Of a stretch of 13,911 nucleotides of DNA, positions 1 through 6,995 are shown in pieces. Made by a program: the position numbers and the translations under genes. The notes below the pieces were generated by a model. It was given only the letters and a program-made list of their open reading frames with translations. It was not told where the DNA came from and ran no database searches. Source of the stretch: W0P28-013 sp963621145 (GTDB lineage: Bacteria > Bacteroidota > Bacteroidia > Bacteroidales > Paludibacteraceae); assembly GCA_963621145.1 (NCBI GenBank), contig CAVFDI010000045.1, positions 1 to 13,911 on the forward strand, written 5' to 3'. How positions within the stretch are numbered: the first letter of the stretch is position 1; each line of letters begins with the position of its first letter.

Positions 1-7
1 AACTTTT

Positions 8-54
8 CAACGACCGATCAACCCAATCTGAAACCTGAAATTTGAAATCTAGCA
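8..54. repeat. Degenerate 7-base repeats before hflX
   Basis: Units ATCTGAA, ACCTGAA, ATTTGAA and ATCTAGC (about 26-53) follow one another with a period of seven. They belong to the same family as the TGAAATC array before radC and run to within a few bases of the TTG start. The region is cut by the window edge. Confidence 0.6.
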
Positions 55-57
55 ATT

Positions 58-1281
58 TTGGAAAAACGAGAAACTGAAATATACGCTGAGAATACCATTT
101 TGGTGGGATTGGTAACGCCGCAACAGAACGACGAGCGTTCGCGCGAGTACCTCGACGAGTTGGCTTTTTTGGCCGAGACGGCTGGCGCTTTGCCTGTGAA
201 ACGCTTTGTTCAACGGCTCGATTATCCCAATCCGCGCACTTTTGTAGGACAAGGCAAGTTAGACGAAATCCGCCAATTCATCGTAGAGCACGAAGAAGTT
301 GGCATGGTCATTTTCGACGATGAACTGTCGCCGCTGCAGTTGCGCAACATCGAAAAAGAGCTGAAAGTGAAGGTGCTCGACCGCACGAGCCTCATTCTCG
401 ACATTTTTGCCAAACGTGCGCAGACGGCTCATGCCAAGACGCAGGTGGAATTGGCTCAATGTCAGTACATGCTGCCGCGCCTCACGCGCCTGTGGACGCA
501 CCTCGAGCGTCAGCGAGGCGGCATTGGCATGCGTGGTCCTGGCGAGACGCAGATAGAGACCGACCGCCGCATCATTTTGAACAAAATTTCGCTTCTGAAA
601 CAGCAGTTGGCCGCCATCGATCGGCAAAAAGCCGTGCAGCGCAAAAATCGCGGCAAAATGGTGCGCGTGGCGCTGGTTGGCTACACCAATGTGGGCAAAT
701 CGACACTGATGAACCTGCTGAGCAAGAGCGATGTTTTTGCCGAAAACAAACTATTTGCCACGCTCGACACCACCGTGCGCAAGGTGATTGTTGACAATCT
801 GCCATTTTTGCTGACCGACACCGTCGGGTTCATTCGCAAACTGCCCACAAACCTTATCGAATCGTTCAAATCGACCCTCGACGAAGTGCGCGAAGCCGAT
901 CTTTTGGTGCATATTGTCGACATTTCGCACCCAAATTTCGAAGAACAATACGAGGTTGTAAACACCACTTTGGCGGAGATAAACAACAAAGAGCAGAAAC
1001 CTACCATTCTGGTTTTCAACAAGATAGACGCTTTCACGCACACGCCGCAAGATGCCGACGACCTTGGCGAAAAACGCCGCGAAAATTACAGTCTCGAAGA
1101 GTTGGAGCGCATGTGGATGGCGCGTTTGGGCAAAGATTGCATCTTTATTTCCGCTCGCGAGAAAGAGAACATCGACGCGCTGAAACAGTTGCTCTACGAG
1201 CGTGTGAAGCAGATTCACGTGACGCGTTTTCCGTACAACGATTTTCTTTTCGAAAAATACGACGACACCACCGAAGAATGA
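58..1281 (+). CDS. hflX: GTPase HflX, ribosome-associated
   Basis: HflX is a cytoplasmic GTPase of the OBG-HflX group that binds the 50S subunit and splits or rescues stalled ribosomes under stress. The 407-residue product has the N-terminal HflX domain (about 15-125), the family glycine-rich stretch RGGIGMRGPGETQIETD (153-169), then a G domain: G1 GYTNVGKST (208-216), G2 threonine in FATLDTT (233-239), G3 DTVG (254-257), G4 NKID (321-324) and G5 SAR (365-367). Length is normal for a compact bacterial HflX. The start is TTG at 58; the frame is closed by TGA at 43-45 and no ATG lies between, so TTG is the best choice, though ATT at 55 is possible. No Shine-Dalgarno is visible; 7-base repeats fill the short upstream sequence. 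Its stop overlaps the next gene by four bases. Family assignment is very secure; the exact start is less so. Confidence 0.96.
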   Translation: MEKRETEIYAENTILVGLVTPQQNDERSREYLDELAFLAETAGALPVKRFVQRLDYPNPRTFVGQGKLDEIRQFIVEHEEVGMVIFDDELSPLQLRNIEKELKVKVLDRTSLILDIFAKRAQTAHAKTQVELAQCQYMLPRLTRLWTHLERQRGGIGMRGPGETQIETDRRIILNKISLLKQQLAAIDRQKAVQRKNRGKMVRVALVGYTNVGKSTLMNLLSKSDVFAENKLFATLDTTVRKVIVDNLPFLLTDTVGFIRKLPTNLIESFKSTLDEVREADLLVHIVDISHPNFEEQYEVVNTTLAEINNKEQKPTILVFNKIDAFTHTPQDADDLGEKRRENYSLEELERMWMARLGKDCIFISAREKENIDALKQLLYERVKQIHVTRFPYNDFLFEKYDDTTEE

Positions 1282-2615
1282 TGCGTTGGCTTCTGACAAC
1301 CGCACTTTGGCTGACTGCCTGCGTTGCCATTGCACAGCCTGCCGCCTTGCTCGACAGCCTTTCGGATGCCGCTCTCGAGGCGTGGCTCGAACAACATGCC
1401 GATGGCGAAACAGTGTCGGAAGATTCGCTCAATAGCACTGATAATCAGCAAGATACAATTCTACTGACTGTAGTAGATAGTCTGCCGAGCGTTCCGCTGA
1501 TTTCGGCAGAAGAGATGGATTCCATTCATCGCAGAGCGGCCGAGAAAGCCGAGTGCAACCCACTTTTCATCGACGAATGGGTGGCGGGGCATCGTTCGGA
1601 ACCGAGCAGCGAAATTGATCGTCTGCGCAGTCAAGCGCGCGACGCTGTCTTTCGCGAAAATCCTGATGTGTACGCCTATCACGAATCGCAGTTACCCAAC
1701 ATCGACGAGATAAAACGCCGTCGCGACAAGGTGGAGAAAGAGCGTGTGAAAGTGGTGGAAGTGCCGACTGTGAAAATCGACAAATTGCCAAAGATAAAAC
1801 CCGAAACCTCGCCGTGGAGTTACAGCGGCGATGTGCAGATGCAATTTTCGCAAAACTACTACTCGAGCAACTGGTACACTGGCGGCGAAAGCAGTATGGC
1901 GGCCTATTTCTTCTTCAAATTCAAGTCGGGCTACACATCTGAAATGATTCAGTGGGACAATTTGGTGGATGTGAAGATGAGTTTCAACACCGCCGCCAGC
2001 GACACCCTGCGCAAGTTCCGTGTGAACGACGATTTGGTAAAAATAACCTCGAAACTTGGCGTGAAGGCATTCAAGAGCGAAAAATGGTTCTACTCGGCCG
2101 ATTTTGAGCTTTCGACGCCGCTATTCAACACATACGTGAAAAATTCGTACGAGCGTGTAACTGGACCATTTTCGCCTGTGCGAGTCGATTTTTCGGTCGG
2201 TCTCGATTTCAAATACAACAAGGAACTTTCCATTCAGTTGCTGCCGCTGTCGTACAAAATGCTGCATGTGGCCGACACCACCGTGCGCGCTGGCGTGAGC
2301 AAAAGCATTGCCGACAAGCAGGGCATTCCCGATGGTAAAAAGACAAAAAATGACCTTGGCAGCCGCATAAAACTGAAGTGGGAGCACGCATTCATTCGCG
2401 AGGTAAAGGTAGAGACAAATCTTTCGTTTTACACCAATTACAAAGGTATAGAATTCGATTGGGAGATTGTGGGCAACTTCATCATCAACAGATTTTTGTC
2501 GGCGCGCGTGTCGCTCAATCCGCGCTACGACTCCACCATCACCCTCTCCGACGGCTCCGACCCACGCATGCAGTTCAAAGAGTTGGTGAGTGTAGGATTT
2601 AGGTATAAATTCTGA
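1278..2615 (+). CDS. DUF3078 family exported protein, probable outer-membrane beta-barrel
   Basis: The 445-residue product starts with a hydrophobic signal sequence (1-20). Cleavage after AIA fits signal peptidase I, but LTAC (12-15) also resembles a lipobox, so a lipoprotein is possible. Residues 20-175 are a charged, probably periplasmic extension unlike anything I can name. Residues about 180-445 match DUF3078, a Bacteroidota family of unknown function: WSYSGDVQMQFSQ, then SSNWYTGGE (197-204), then alternating aromatic/polar strands. The chain ends in VSVGFRYKF, a terminal aromatic residue typical of outer-membrane barrels. ATG at 1278 overlaps the hflX stop as ATGA, suggesting translational coupling; a second ATG follows at 1281. 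The same frame is open upstream to 1113, but that lies inside hflX and would bury the signal peptide. DUF3078 membership is seen from motifs; the barrel is inferred. Confidence 0.85.
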   Translation: MMRWLLTTALWLTACVAIAQPAALLDSLSDAALEAWLEQHADGETVSEDSLNSTDNQQDTILLTVVDSLPSVPLISAEEMDSIHRRAAEKAECNPLFIDEWVAGHRSEPSSEIDRLRSQARDAVFRENPDVYAYHESQLPNIDEIKRRRDKVEKERVKVVEVPTVKIDKLPKIKPETSPWSYSGDVQMQFSQNYYSSNWYTGGESSMAAYFFFKFKSGYTSEMIQWDNLVDVKMSFNTAASDTLRKFRVNDDLVKITSKLGVKAFKSEKWFYSADFELSTPLFNTYVKNSYERVTGPFSPVRVDFSVGLDFKYNKELSIQLLPLSYKMLHVADTTVRAGVSKSIADKQGIPDGKKTKNDLGSRIKLKWEHAFIREVKVETNLSFYTNYKGIEFDWEIVGNFIINRFLSARVSLNPRYDSTITLSDGSDPRMQFKELVSVGFRYKF

Positions 2616-2654
2616 AATTAATTACCCAATTATCTAATTTCCAATCGTTTAATC
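2616..2654 (+). repeat. Post-stop octamer element, copy 1 (after the DUF3078 gene)
   Basis: It begins right after the TGA at 2613-2615. It is the most degenerate of five copies of an AT-rich element with an 8-base period built on TCTAATTA; TTATCTAATTT and a later TTTAAT are recognisable. Confidence 0.6.
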
Positions 2655-2710
2655 AAACAAAGACTATTGACGATAACGATGAAAGCATTGAATGAATGGC
2701 AACTACCACG

Positions 2711-2730
2711 ACCAACTGCAGAAAGTTGTG
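2711..2730 (+). repeat. Dispersed motif ACCAACTGCAGAAAG, copy 1
   Basis: One of four near-identical intergenic copies in the window (others at 3551, 8086 and 11750), all on the + strand. A stretch resembling TTGACGATAACGATGA lies about 40 bases before it, as also before copy 2. Confidence 0.6.
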
Positions 2731-2743
2731 AGATCCGGCAATT

Positions 2744-2784
2744 TGAAATCTGAAATCTGAAATCTGAAATCTAAAATCTAAAAC
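2744..2784 (+). repeat. TGAAATC heptamer array abutting the radC start
   Basis: Four exact TGAAATC units (2744-2771), one TAAAATC and a truncated TAAAAC end at the base before ATG 2785. The array takes the place where a Shine-Dalgarno would be. Confidence 0.9.
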
Positions 2785-3474
2785 ATGGAACATACGAATC
2801 TAAAATCGTGGGCCGACGATGACCGTCCGCGCGAAAGGCTTTTGCAACACGGTGCTGCCGCCCTGAGCGATGTGGAACTGCTAGCCATTCTGTTACGCAC
2901 TGGCACGCGCCAGCAGACGGTGGTAGAATTGGCGCGCGAAATGCTGCAATCGGTACAGAACAACCTCGACGAACTTGGCAAACTTGGCGTGAGCGACCTC
3001 TGCAAAAACTTCAAAGGCATTGGACAAACCAAGGCAGTAACGCTTTTGGCGGCATTGGAACTTGGTCGCAGGCGCAAAGCCGCCGAGTCGCTGCAACGCC
3101 CGCAGATGTGCAGCAGCATCGACATAAACAACTTTTTTCAGCCCAAAATTGCCGACTTGCCGCACGAAGAGTTTTGGCTGATGACCATGAACCGCAATCG
3201 ACGTGTGATAGCCACGCACTGCCTAAGCAAAGGCGGCGTAAGCACCACCGCAGTAGATGTAAAAATGGTGCTGAAAACCGCCATCGACCAGTTGGCATCG
3301 TGCATTGCCATTTGCCACAATCACCCCAGCGGCAACATCAACCCAAGCGAGCAAGACGTACAGCTGACGCAAAAAATAGATAACGCCTGCCGCCAACTCG
3401 ACATTAAACTGCTCGACCACATCATCATTGGTGGAAAAAAGTACTACAGTTTTGCGGATAATGGGCTGATTTAA
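2785..3474 (+). CDS. radC: RadC family protein (JAB/MPN domain, UPF0758)
   Basis: The 229-residue product has full RadC architecture. The N-terminal signature WADDDRPRERLL lies at 9-20, a helix-hairpin-helix-like FKGIGQTKA at 76-84, and a C-terminal JAB/MPN metalloprotease-like domain with HNHPSGNINPSEQD (178-191), carrying the HxHP and distal Asp metal ligands, ending in HIIIGG. RadC was long thought to act in recombinational repair; its biochemical role is unsettled, so the name describes the family. The ATG at 2785 follows an in-frame TAA at 2779-2781. Six 7-base repeats run directly into the ATG and leave no room for a Shine-Dalgarno. The first codons (for TNLKS) still resemble the repeat, so the N-terminus may have been extended by about four residues from repeat DNA. 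The stop TAA lies inside another repeat. Identity is very secure. Confidence 0.96.
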   Translation: MEHTNLKSWADDDRPRERLLQHGAAALSDVELLAILLRTGTRQQTVVELAREMLQSVQNNLDELGKLGVSDLCKNFKGIGQTKAVTLLAALELGRRRKAAESLQRPQMCSSIDINNFFQPKIADLPHEEFWLMTMNRNRRVIATHCLSKGGVSTTAVDVKMVLKTAIDQLASCIAICHNHPSGNINPSEQDVQLTQKIDNACRQLDIKLLDHIIIGGKKYYSFADNGLI

Positions 3475-3510
3475 TTATCTAATTACTTGATTTCTAATTA
3501 TTTAATTAAA
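3471..3510 (+). repeat. Post-stop octamer element, copy 2 (contains the radC stop)
   Basis: TTAATTA, TCTAATTA, then degenerate units and TTAATTAAA with an 8-base period. The radC TAA (3472-3474) is part of the repeat. It is followed by a TTTGACGATTAACTATGACG stretch (3512-3531), then ACCAACTGCA at 3551, the same order as after the DUF3078 gene. Confidence 0.8.
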
Positions 3511-3550
3511 CTTTGACGATTAACTATGACGATGACTTTCGGTAAACATA

Positions 3551-3565
3551 ACCAACTGCAAAAAG
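3551..3565 (+). repeat. Dispersed motif ACCAACTGCAAAAAG, copy 2
   Basis: It differs by one base from copy 1 over 15 bases. The rest of this spacer (3566-3645) shows no recognisable gene or repeat. Confidence 0.6.
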
Positions 3566-3645
3566 TCAAGGATATCGCCATTCAAGCCAGAAATTTAGAG
3601 ACCACCTTCCTCTTTACACGTTTCTTGCGACTCAAAACTTGCCAC

Positions 3646-3676
3646 TTGTGGCTAATCTGAAAAAATCGTATCTTTG
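3646..3676 (+). promoter_or_regulatory. Bacteroidota sigma-ABfr-type promoter for the 7TM-HD gene
   Basis: TATCTTTG (3669-3676) matches the -7 consensus TAnnTTTG. A TTG (3646-3648) lies 20 bases upstream, in the right place for the -33 element. The predicted RNA start near 3682 leaves a very short leader of about 18 bases before ATG 3701. The leader contains a run of T and no Shine-Dalgarno. Confidence 0.7.
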
Positions 3677-3700
3677 CAAGTTTGATGTAAAGATTTTTTT

Positions 3701-5746
3701 ATGAAAATTGATTTCTCGAAAAAGGCACTGCGAACGGCGTTGCGCTGCGTGCTGTTTGTAGCATCGGTAGCGTTGGTTTATCTGTGCATTCCGCATCAGT
3801 CGCTGCGATTCGAGCGCAGTTTCATGCTCGGGAAGCCGTGGCCATACGAGTTGCTCACTGCCGAATTCGATTTCCCGATCTACAAAGACGAAAGCGAACT
3901 GAAGCGCGAGCAGGACAGCATTATGCGCTATTTTGTGCCGTATTTTGCCATCGATCAGCAGGCTGGACGCGAGCAGATAATCAAATTCAAAAATGCCGAT
4001 ACAAACCTGTCGCACGCCGACCAAAGGCGCATCGAAAAAGCACTCGAAGAGATCTATGCAGCGGGCATTATGCCCACAAAAGATTGGCGCGAATTTGACG
4101 GATACAAGGTGCAGCAAGTGTCGCTCATCGACAGCAGTTTGGTGGCGAGCAAAGTAGATTTTTCGACCATTTTCACCACGCGATCGGCCTACGATTCGCT
4201 GTGCAATGTGCGCGGACTGAGCGAGAAAGCCGTGCGCGAAGCCAATCTGAACCGTTTCATAGTATCGAACCTGACCTACGACCGCAACAAATCGAGCCAA
4301 GCCAAGGAGGAACTGCTGGCCACCATTTCGCCAACAGCAGGCATGGTGCAAGCGGGCGAGCGCATTATCGACCGCGGCGAGATTGTGGATTACCAGACCT
4401 ACAAAATTCTAAATTCGCTGAAGATTGTAACATCCGAGATGACCGAATCGAACCACGATGCTGGCTGGATAGTGGCTGGCAAAGTGTTGCTGATTGTTGG
4501 GCTGTTGCTGCTTTTCTTCCTCTATCTGCGACTTTTCCGTCCGCGCATTTTCAACTCGAACCGCGAGATTCTCTTCATCATGTGCATGGTGGTGGGCATG
4601 ATAGCGCTGGCATCGATATTGGTGCGTTTCACAAAATTGAGCATCTACATCGTGCCATTTGCGCTGTTGCCAATCATTATCCGCACATTTTTCGACTCGC
4701 GCACTGCCCTATTTGCGCACATCATCACGGTGCTGATAACATCGTTTTTGGCATCGCAGCCATTTCAATTTTTGCTGTTGCAGATAACCGCTGGCATGAC
4801 TGTGGTTTCGAGTCTGAAAGAGATGACGCAGCGTTCGCAGTATGTGCAGACGGCACTGTTGGTTTTTCTGTCGTATTCCGTTGTATTTCTGTCGTTTGCG
4901 CTCATCAGCGATGGGTCGCTCAGCAAGATTGATTGGTGGACATTCGCCATTTTTGCAGTCAATTCGCTGCTGCAACTGCTGGCATACGCTCTCATTTTCA
5001 TCTTCGAAAAATTGTTCGGTTTTCTGTCGAACATGACGCTGGTGGAACTATCGAACACCAACACCAAACTGCTGATGGAATTTTCGAGCAAAGCGCCAGG
5101 CACTTTTCAGCACGCATTGCAGGTGTCGAACCTCGCAGCCGAAGCCGCCGCACGCATCAACGCCAACACGCTACTAGCGCGTACTGGCGCACTCTATCAC
5201 GACATCGGCAAGATGGTGAATCCGCTCTGTTTCACCGAAAATCAGATTTCGGGCATCAATCCGCTGGAACAGATGACACCCGAAGATGCAGCGCAAACCA
5301 TCATTGCCCACGTGACAAATGGCGCAAAGATAGCCGACAAACACAAACTGCCGCAGCGCATCAAAGCGTTCATTCTGACGCACCACGCCGAGAGCAAGAC
5401 GGGCTATTTCTACAACATGGTGAAAAATGCCAATCCCGATGGCAAAATAGACGAGGCAAAATTCACCTATCCTGGTCCAAAGCCTGGCAGCAAAGAGACC
5501 ACCATTGTGATGATGGCCGACGCAGTGGAAGCCGCCTCGCGCAGTCTGAAAAACTACGACGAAGCCAGCATCGACGAACTTGTGGAGCGCATTATCGACG
5601 GACAAATTGCTAATGGCTCGTTAAAAAATTCGCCTATCACTTTCCGCGATGTAGAGCAGATTAAAGTGGTATTTAAAGAACGATTAAAAAGCATTTATCA
5701 CTCAAGAATCAGTTACCCTGCGCTGAAAAAAGGTGAGAGGAATTAG
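3701..5746 (+). CDS. 7TM-HD (PgpH-type) membrane phosphodiesterase, probable c-di-AMP hydrolase
   Basis: The 681-residue product has the 7TMR-HDED / 7TM-HD / HD order of the PgpH family, which in Firmicutes hydrolyses cyclic-di-AMP to pApA. TM1 is at about 13-30. An extracytoplasmic domain (about 40-250) contains VQAGERIIDRGEIVD (216-230), typical of this class. A multi-helix membrane region follows at about 256-436. The cytoplasmic HD domain (about 465-615) shows H471 in GTFQHALQV, H500-D501 in LYHDIGKM, H537 in IIAHV, H561 in LTHHAESK and D607 in MMADAVEAA, so the metal site looks complete. A good promoter lies 25 bases upstream. The last codons (GERN) are written in DNA resembling the downstream 7-base repeats, so the tail may be repeat-derived. 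Family is secure; the substrate is inferred from characterised homologues. Confidence 0.92.
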   Translation: MKIDFSKKALRTALRCVLFVASVALVYLCIPHQSLRFERSFMLGKPWPYELLTAEFDFPIYKDESELKREQDSIMRYFVPYFAIDQQAGREQIIKFKNADTNLSHADQRRIEKALEEIYAAGIMPTKDWREFDGYKVQQVSLIDSSLVASKVDFSTIFTTRSAYDSLCNVRGLSEKAVREANLNRFIVSNLTYDRNKSSQAKEELLATISPTAGMVQAGERIIDRGEIVDYQTYKILNSLKIVTSEMTESNHDAGWIVAGKVLLIVGLLLLFFLYLRLFRPRIFNSNREILFIMCMVVGMIALASILVRFTKLSIYIVPFALLPIIIRTFFDSRTALFAHIITVLITSFLASQPFQFLLLQITAGMTVVSSLKEMTQRSQYVQTALLVFLSYSVVFLSFALISDGSLSKIDWWTFAIFAVNSLLQLLAYALIFIFEKLFGFLSNMTLVELSNTNTKLLMEFSSKAPGTFQHALQVSNLAAEAAARINANTLLARTGALYHDIGKMVNPLCFTENQISGINPLEQMTPEDAAQTIIAHVTNGAKIADKHKLPQRIKAFILTHHAESKTGYFYNMVKNANPDGKIDEAKFTYPGPKPGSKETTIVMMADAVEAASRSLKNYDEASIDELVERIIDGQIANGSLKNSPITFRDVEQIKVVFKERLKSIYHSRISYPALKKGERN

Positions 5747-5776
5747 AAATTAGGAGTGAGAAGTGAGGAATGAGCG
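5742..5776 (+). repeat. Heptamer array over the 7TM-HD stop
   Basis: ATTAGAA, ATTAGGA, GTGAGAA, GTGAGGA and ATGAGCG follow in exact 7-base phase, and the TAG stop (5744-5746) is inside the first unit. AGGTGAGAGG just before it (5731-5740), in the last codons, recurs after the EamA stop (6745-6754). Confidence 0.75.
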
Positions 5777-5832
5777 CGATTCTAAAATTTCGGAATGCCA
5801 CCGACAAATCGCAGAACCGCTTTAAGTTCTAA
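5770..5832 (+). other. Possible 20-codon leader ORF before the EamA gene (weak)
   Basis: ATG at 5770 opens 20 codons ending in TAA (5830-5832), 14 bases before the TTG start of the transporter. It begins inside the last heptamer repeat after the 7TM-HD gene. There is no ribosome-binding site, repeat codon pattern or recognisable peptide, so it is most likely chance. It is listed because nothing else occupies this spacer. Confidence 0.12.
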
Positions 5833-5846
5833 AAATCAAAAAAAAA

Positions 5847-6746
5847 TTGAGCAAGCGATCGACCATTTGGGGATATACAGCGGGCGTGATAACGGGCGTT
5901 ACCTACGGACTGAATCCGCTGTTTGCCGTGCCACTCATCAAGTGCGGCATTACGGTCGATGCGGTGCTGTTTTTCAGATATTTGCTGGCTGCGGTGTTGC
6001 TCGGAACACTACTAGCATGCCACCGTACCACACTGCGCGTGAGCCGCGTGCAACTGCGTTGGTTGCTGCTGCTGGGTTTGCTATTTTCGTCGAGCAGCCT
6101 GTTTCTGTTCGAGGCTTACCGCTACATTCCATCGGGCATTGCCACCACCATCATCTTTCTCTACCCTATTTTGGTGGCGCTCATCATGGTTTTCTTGAAA
6201 GTCTATCCCACATGGCAAGTGTGGTTGTCGATAGTGGTTACGTTCGTTGGTGTGCTGTTTCTCTGCCACAGCGATGGCGCGCAGCCGTGGCCTTGGCAAG
6301 GATTGGTTCTGACATTTTGCGCTGCGCTGGTCTATGCCATTTTCATCGTCATCATCAATAGGAGCAAAGCCGTGGCGCGCGTGAGCGATTCGGTACTGAC
6401 TTTCTACGTCTTGGCCGTGGGAACGCTCGTTTTTTCGGCGCACATGCTCATGCAAGGCACTTCGCTGGCGGTGGAAACGAGCAAATTCGTAGCAAATCCA
6501 GTCACTTGGCTCAACATTGTTGGCTTGGCAGTATTCCCTACCATCATTTCGACCGCCACTTTGGCTGCTGCCACCAAACGCATTGGTCCAACCAGAGCCT
6601 CGGTGATGGGCGTTTTCGAACCGATAACCGCCGTTGTGGTGGGCGCGCTGGCATTCGGAGAGCCAATAACGCCGTATGTCGTCATCGGCATTGTGCTTAC
6701 CATCGCCGCCATTGTGTTTATGATTCTCACGGAAAAGAGTAATTAG
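5847..6746 (+). CDS. EamA/DMT superfamily transporter
   Basis: The 299-residue product is almost entirely hydrophobic, with about ten predicted helices arranged as two EamA repeats (about 8-138 and 150-293). Each ends with the usual family signature: SGIATTIIFLYPILVALIM (96-114) and GPTRASVMGVFEPITAVV (247-264) followed by GALAFGE. This is the drug/metabolite transporter family of inner-membrane exporters; substrates include amino acids, nucleosides and metabolites and cannot be told from sequence. The start is uncertain. No ATG exists in this frame before the conserved region; TTG at 5847 follows a run of nine A, and the frame is closed by TAA at 5823-5825. An ATG at 5795 in the +1 frame would join this gene if the A run had eight bases, giving a 316-residue protein. 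The stop TAA runs straight into repeat DNA. Family is secure; the N-terminus is not. Confidence 0.9.
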   Translation: MSKRSTIWGYTAGVITGVTYGLNPLFAVPLIKCGITVDAVLFFRYLLAAVLLGTLLACHRTTLRVSRVQLRWLLLLGLLFSSSSLFLFEAYRYIPSGIATTIIFLYPILVALIMVFLKVYPTWQVWLSIVVTFVGVLFLCHSDGAQPWPWQGLVLTFCAALVYAIFIVIINRSKAVARVSDSVLTFYVLAVGTLVFSAHMLMQGTSLAVETSKFVANPVTWLNIVGLAVFPTIISTATLAAATKRIGPTRASVMGVFEPITAVVVGALAFGEPITPYVVIGIVLTIAAIVFMILTEKSN

Positions 6747-6758
6747 GTGAGAGGTTAT

Positions 6759-6825
6759 AGAGTAAAGAGTAAAGAGTAAAGAGTAAAGAGTAAAGAATAA
6801 AGACAAAAGACAAAAGACAAAAGAC
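6759..6825 (+). repeat. AGAGTAA/AGACAAA heptamer array after the EamA gene
   Basis: Five exact AGAGTAA units, one AGAATAA, three AGACAAA and a terminal AGAC keep perfect 7-base phase for 67 bases. The unit changes stepwise along the array, as expected from slippage with point changes spreading. It lies 12 bases after the EamA stop and is followed directly by an octamer element. Confidence 0.95.
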
Positions 6826-6827
6826 TT

Positions 6828-6866
6828 TTTAATTATCTAATTATTTAATTTTCAATTATTTAATTA
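6828..6866 (+). repeat. Post-stop octamer element, copy 3
   Basis: TTTAATTA, TCTAATTA, TTTAATTT, TCAATTAT, TTAATTA in 8-base phase. Nearly identical to copy 5. This copy follows the heptamer array and not a stop codon directly. The remaining 130 bases to the mscS start show no gene; CAAAC-TC-GTTTG (6919-6930) is a small inverted repeat. Confidence 0.85.
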
Positions 6867-6995
6867 GCATCCGCTAATACATTAAACTTATAAATTTTTC
6901 GATAAGCGAGAGCAGTACCAAACTCGTTTGAGCAATGCCAAGCGCAGAAAAAATATTGCGAAACAAAACTCATCAACATATCAACTAAGAAAATC

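Noticed and set aside
1113..1277. Upstream extension of the DUF3078 gene
   Set aside because: It lies inside hflX and would put 55 residues before a clear signal peptide; the ATG at 1278 fits coupling and export.
3632..4351. 239-codon reading frame on the - strand
   Set aside because: It lies opposite the 7TM-HD gene and its promoter, has no family motif, and its open length follows from the codon bias of the + strand gene.
5795..6361. 188-codon + strand frame overlapping the EamA start
   Set aside because: After the A run its sequence is the out-of-frame reading of the transporter. Only its first 17 codons matter, as a possible alternative start.
6081..6806. 241-codon reading frame on the - strand
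   Set aside because: It covers the EamA gene antisense and begins in the heptamer array; the peptide is low-complexity Asn/His-rich, as expected for antisense of a hydrophobic protein.
6759..6866. CRISPR array
   Set aside because: Units are 7-8 bases without spacers, and no cas gene is present.
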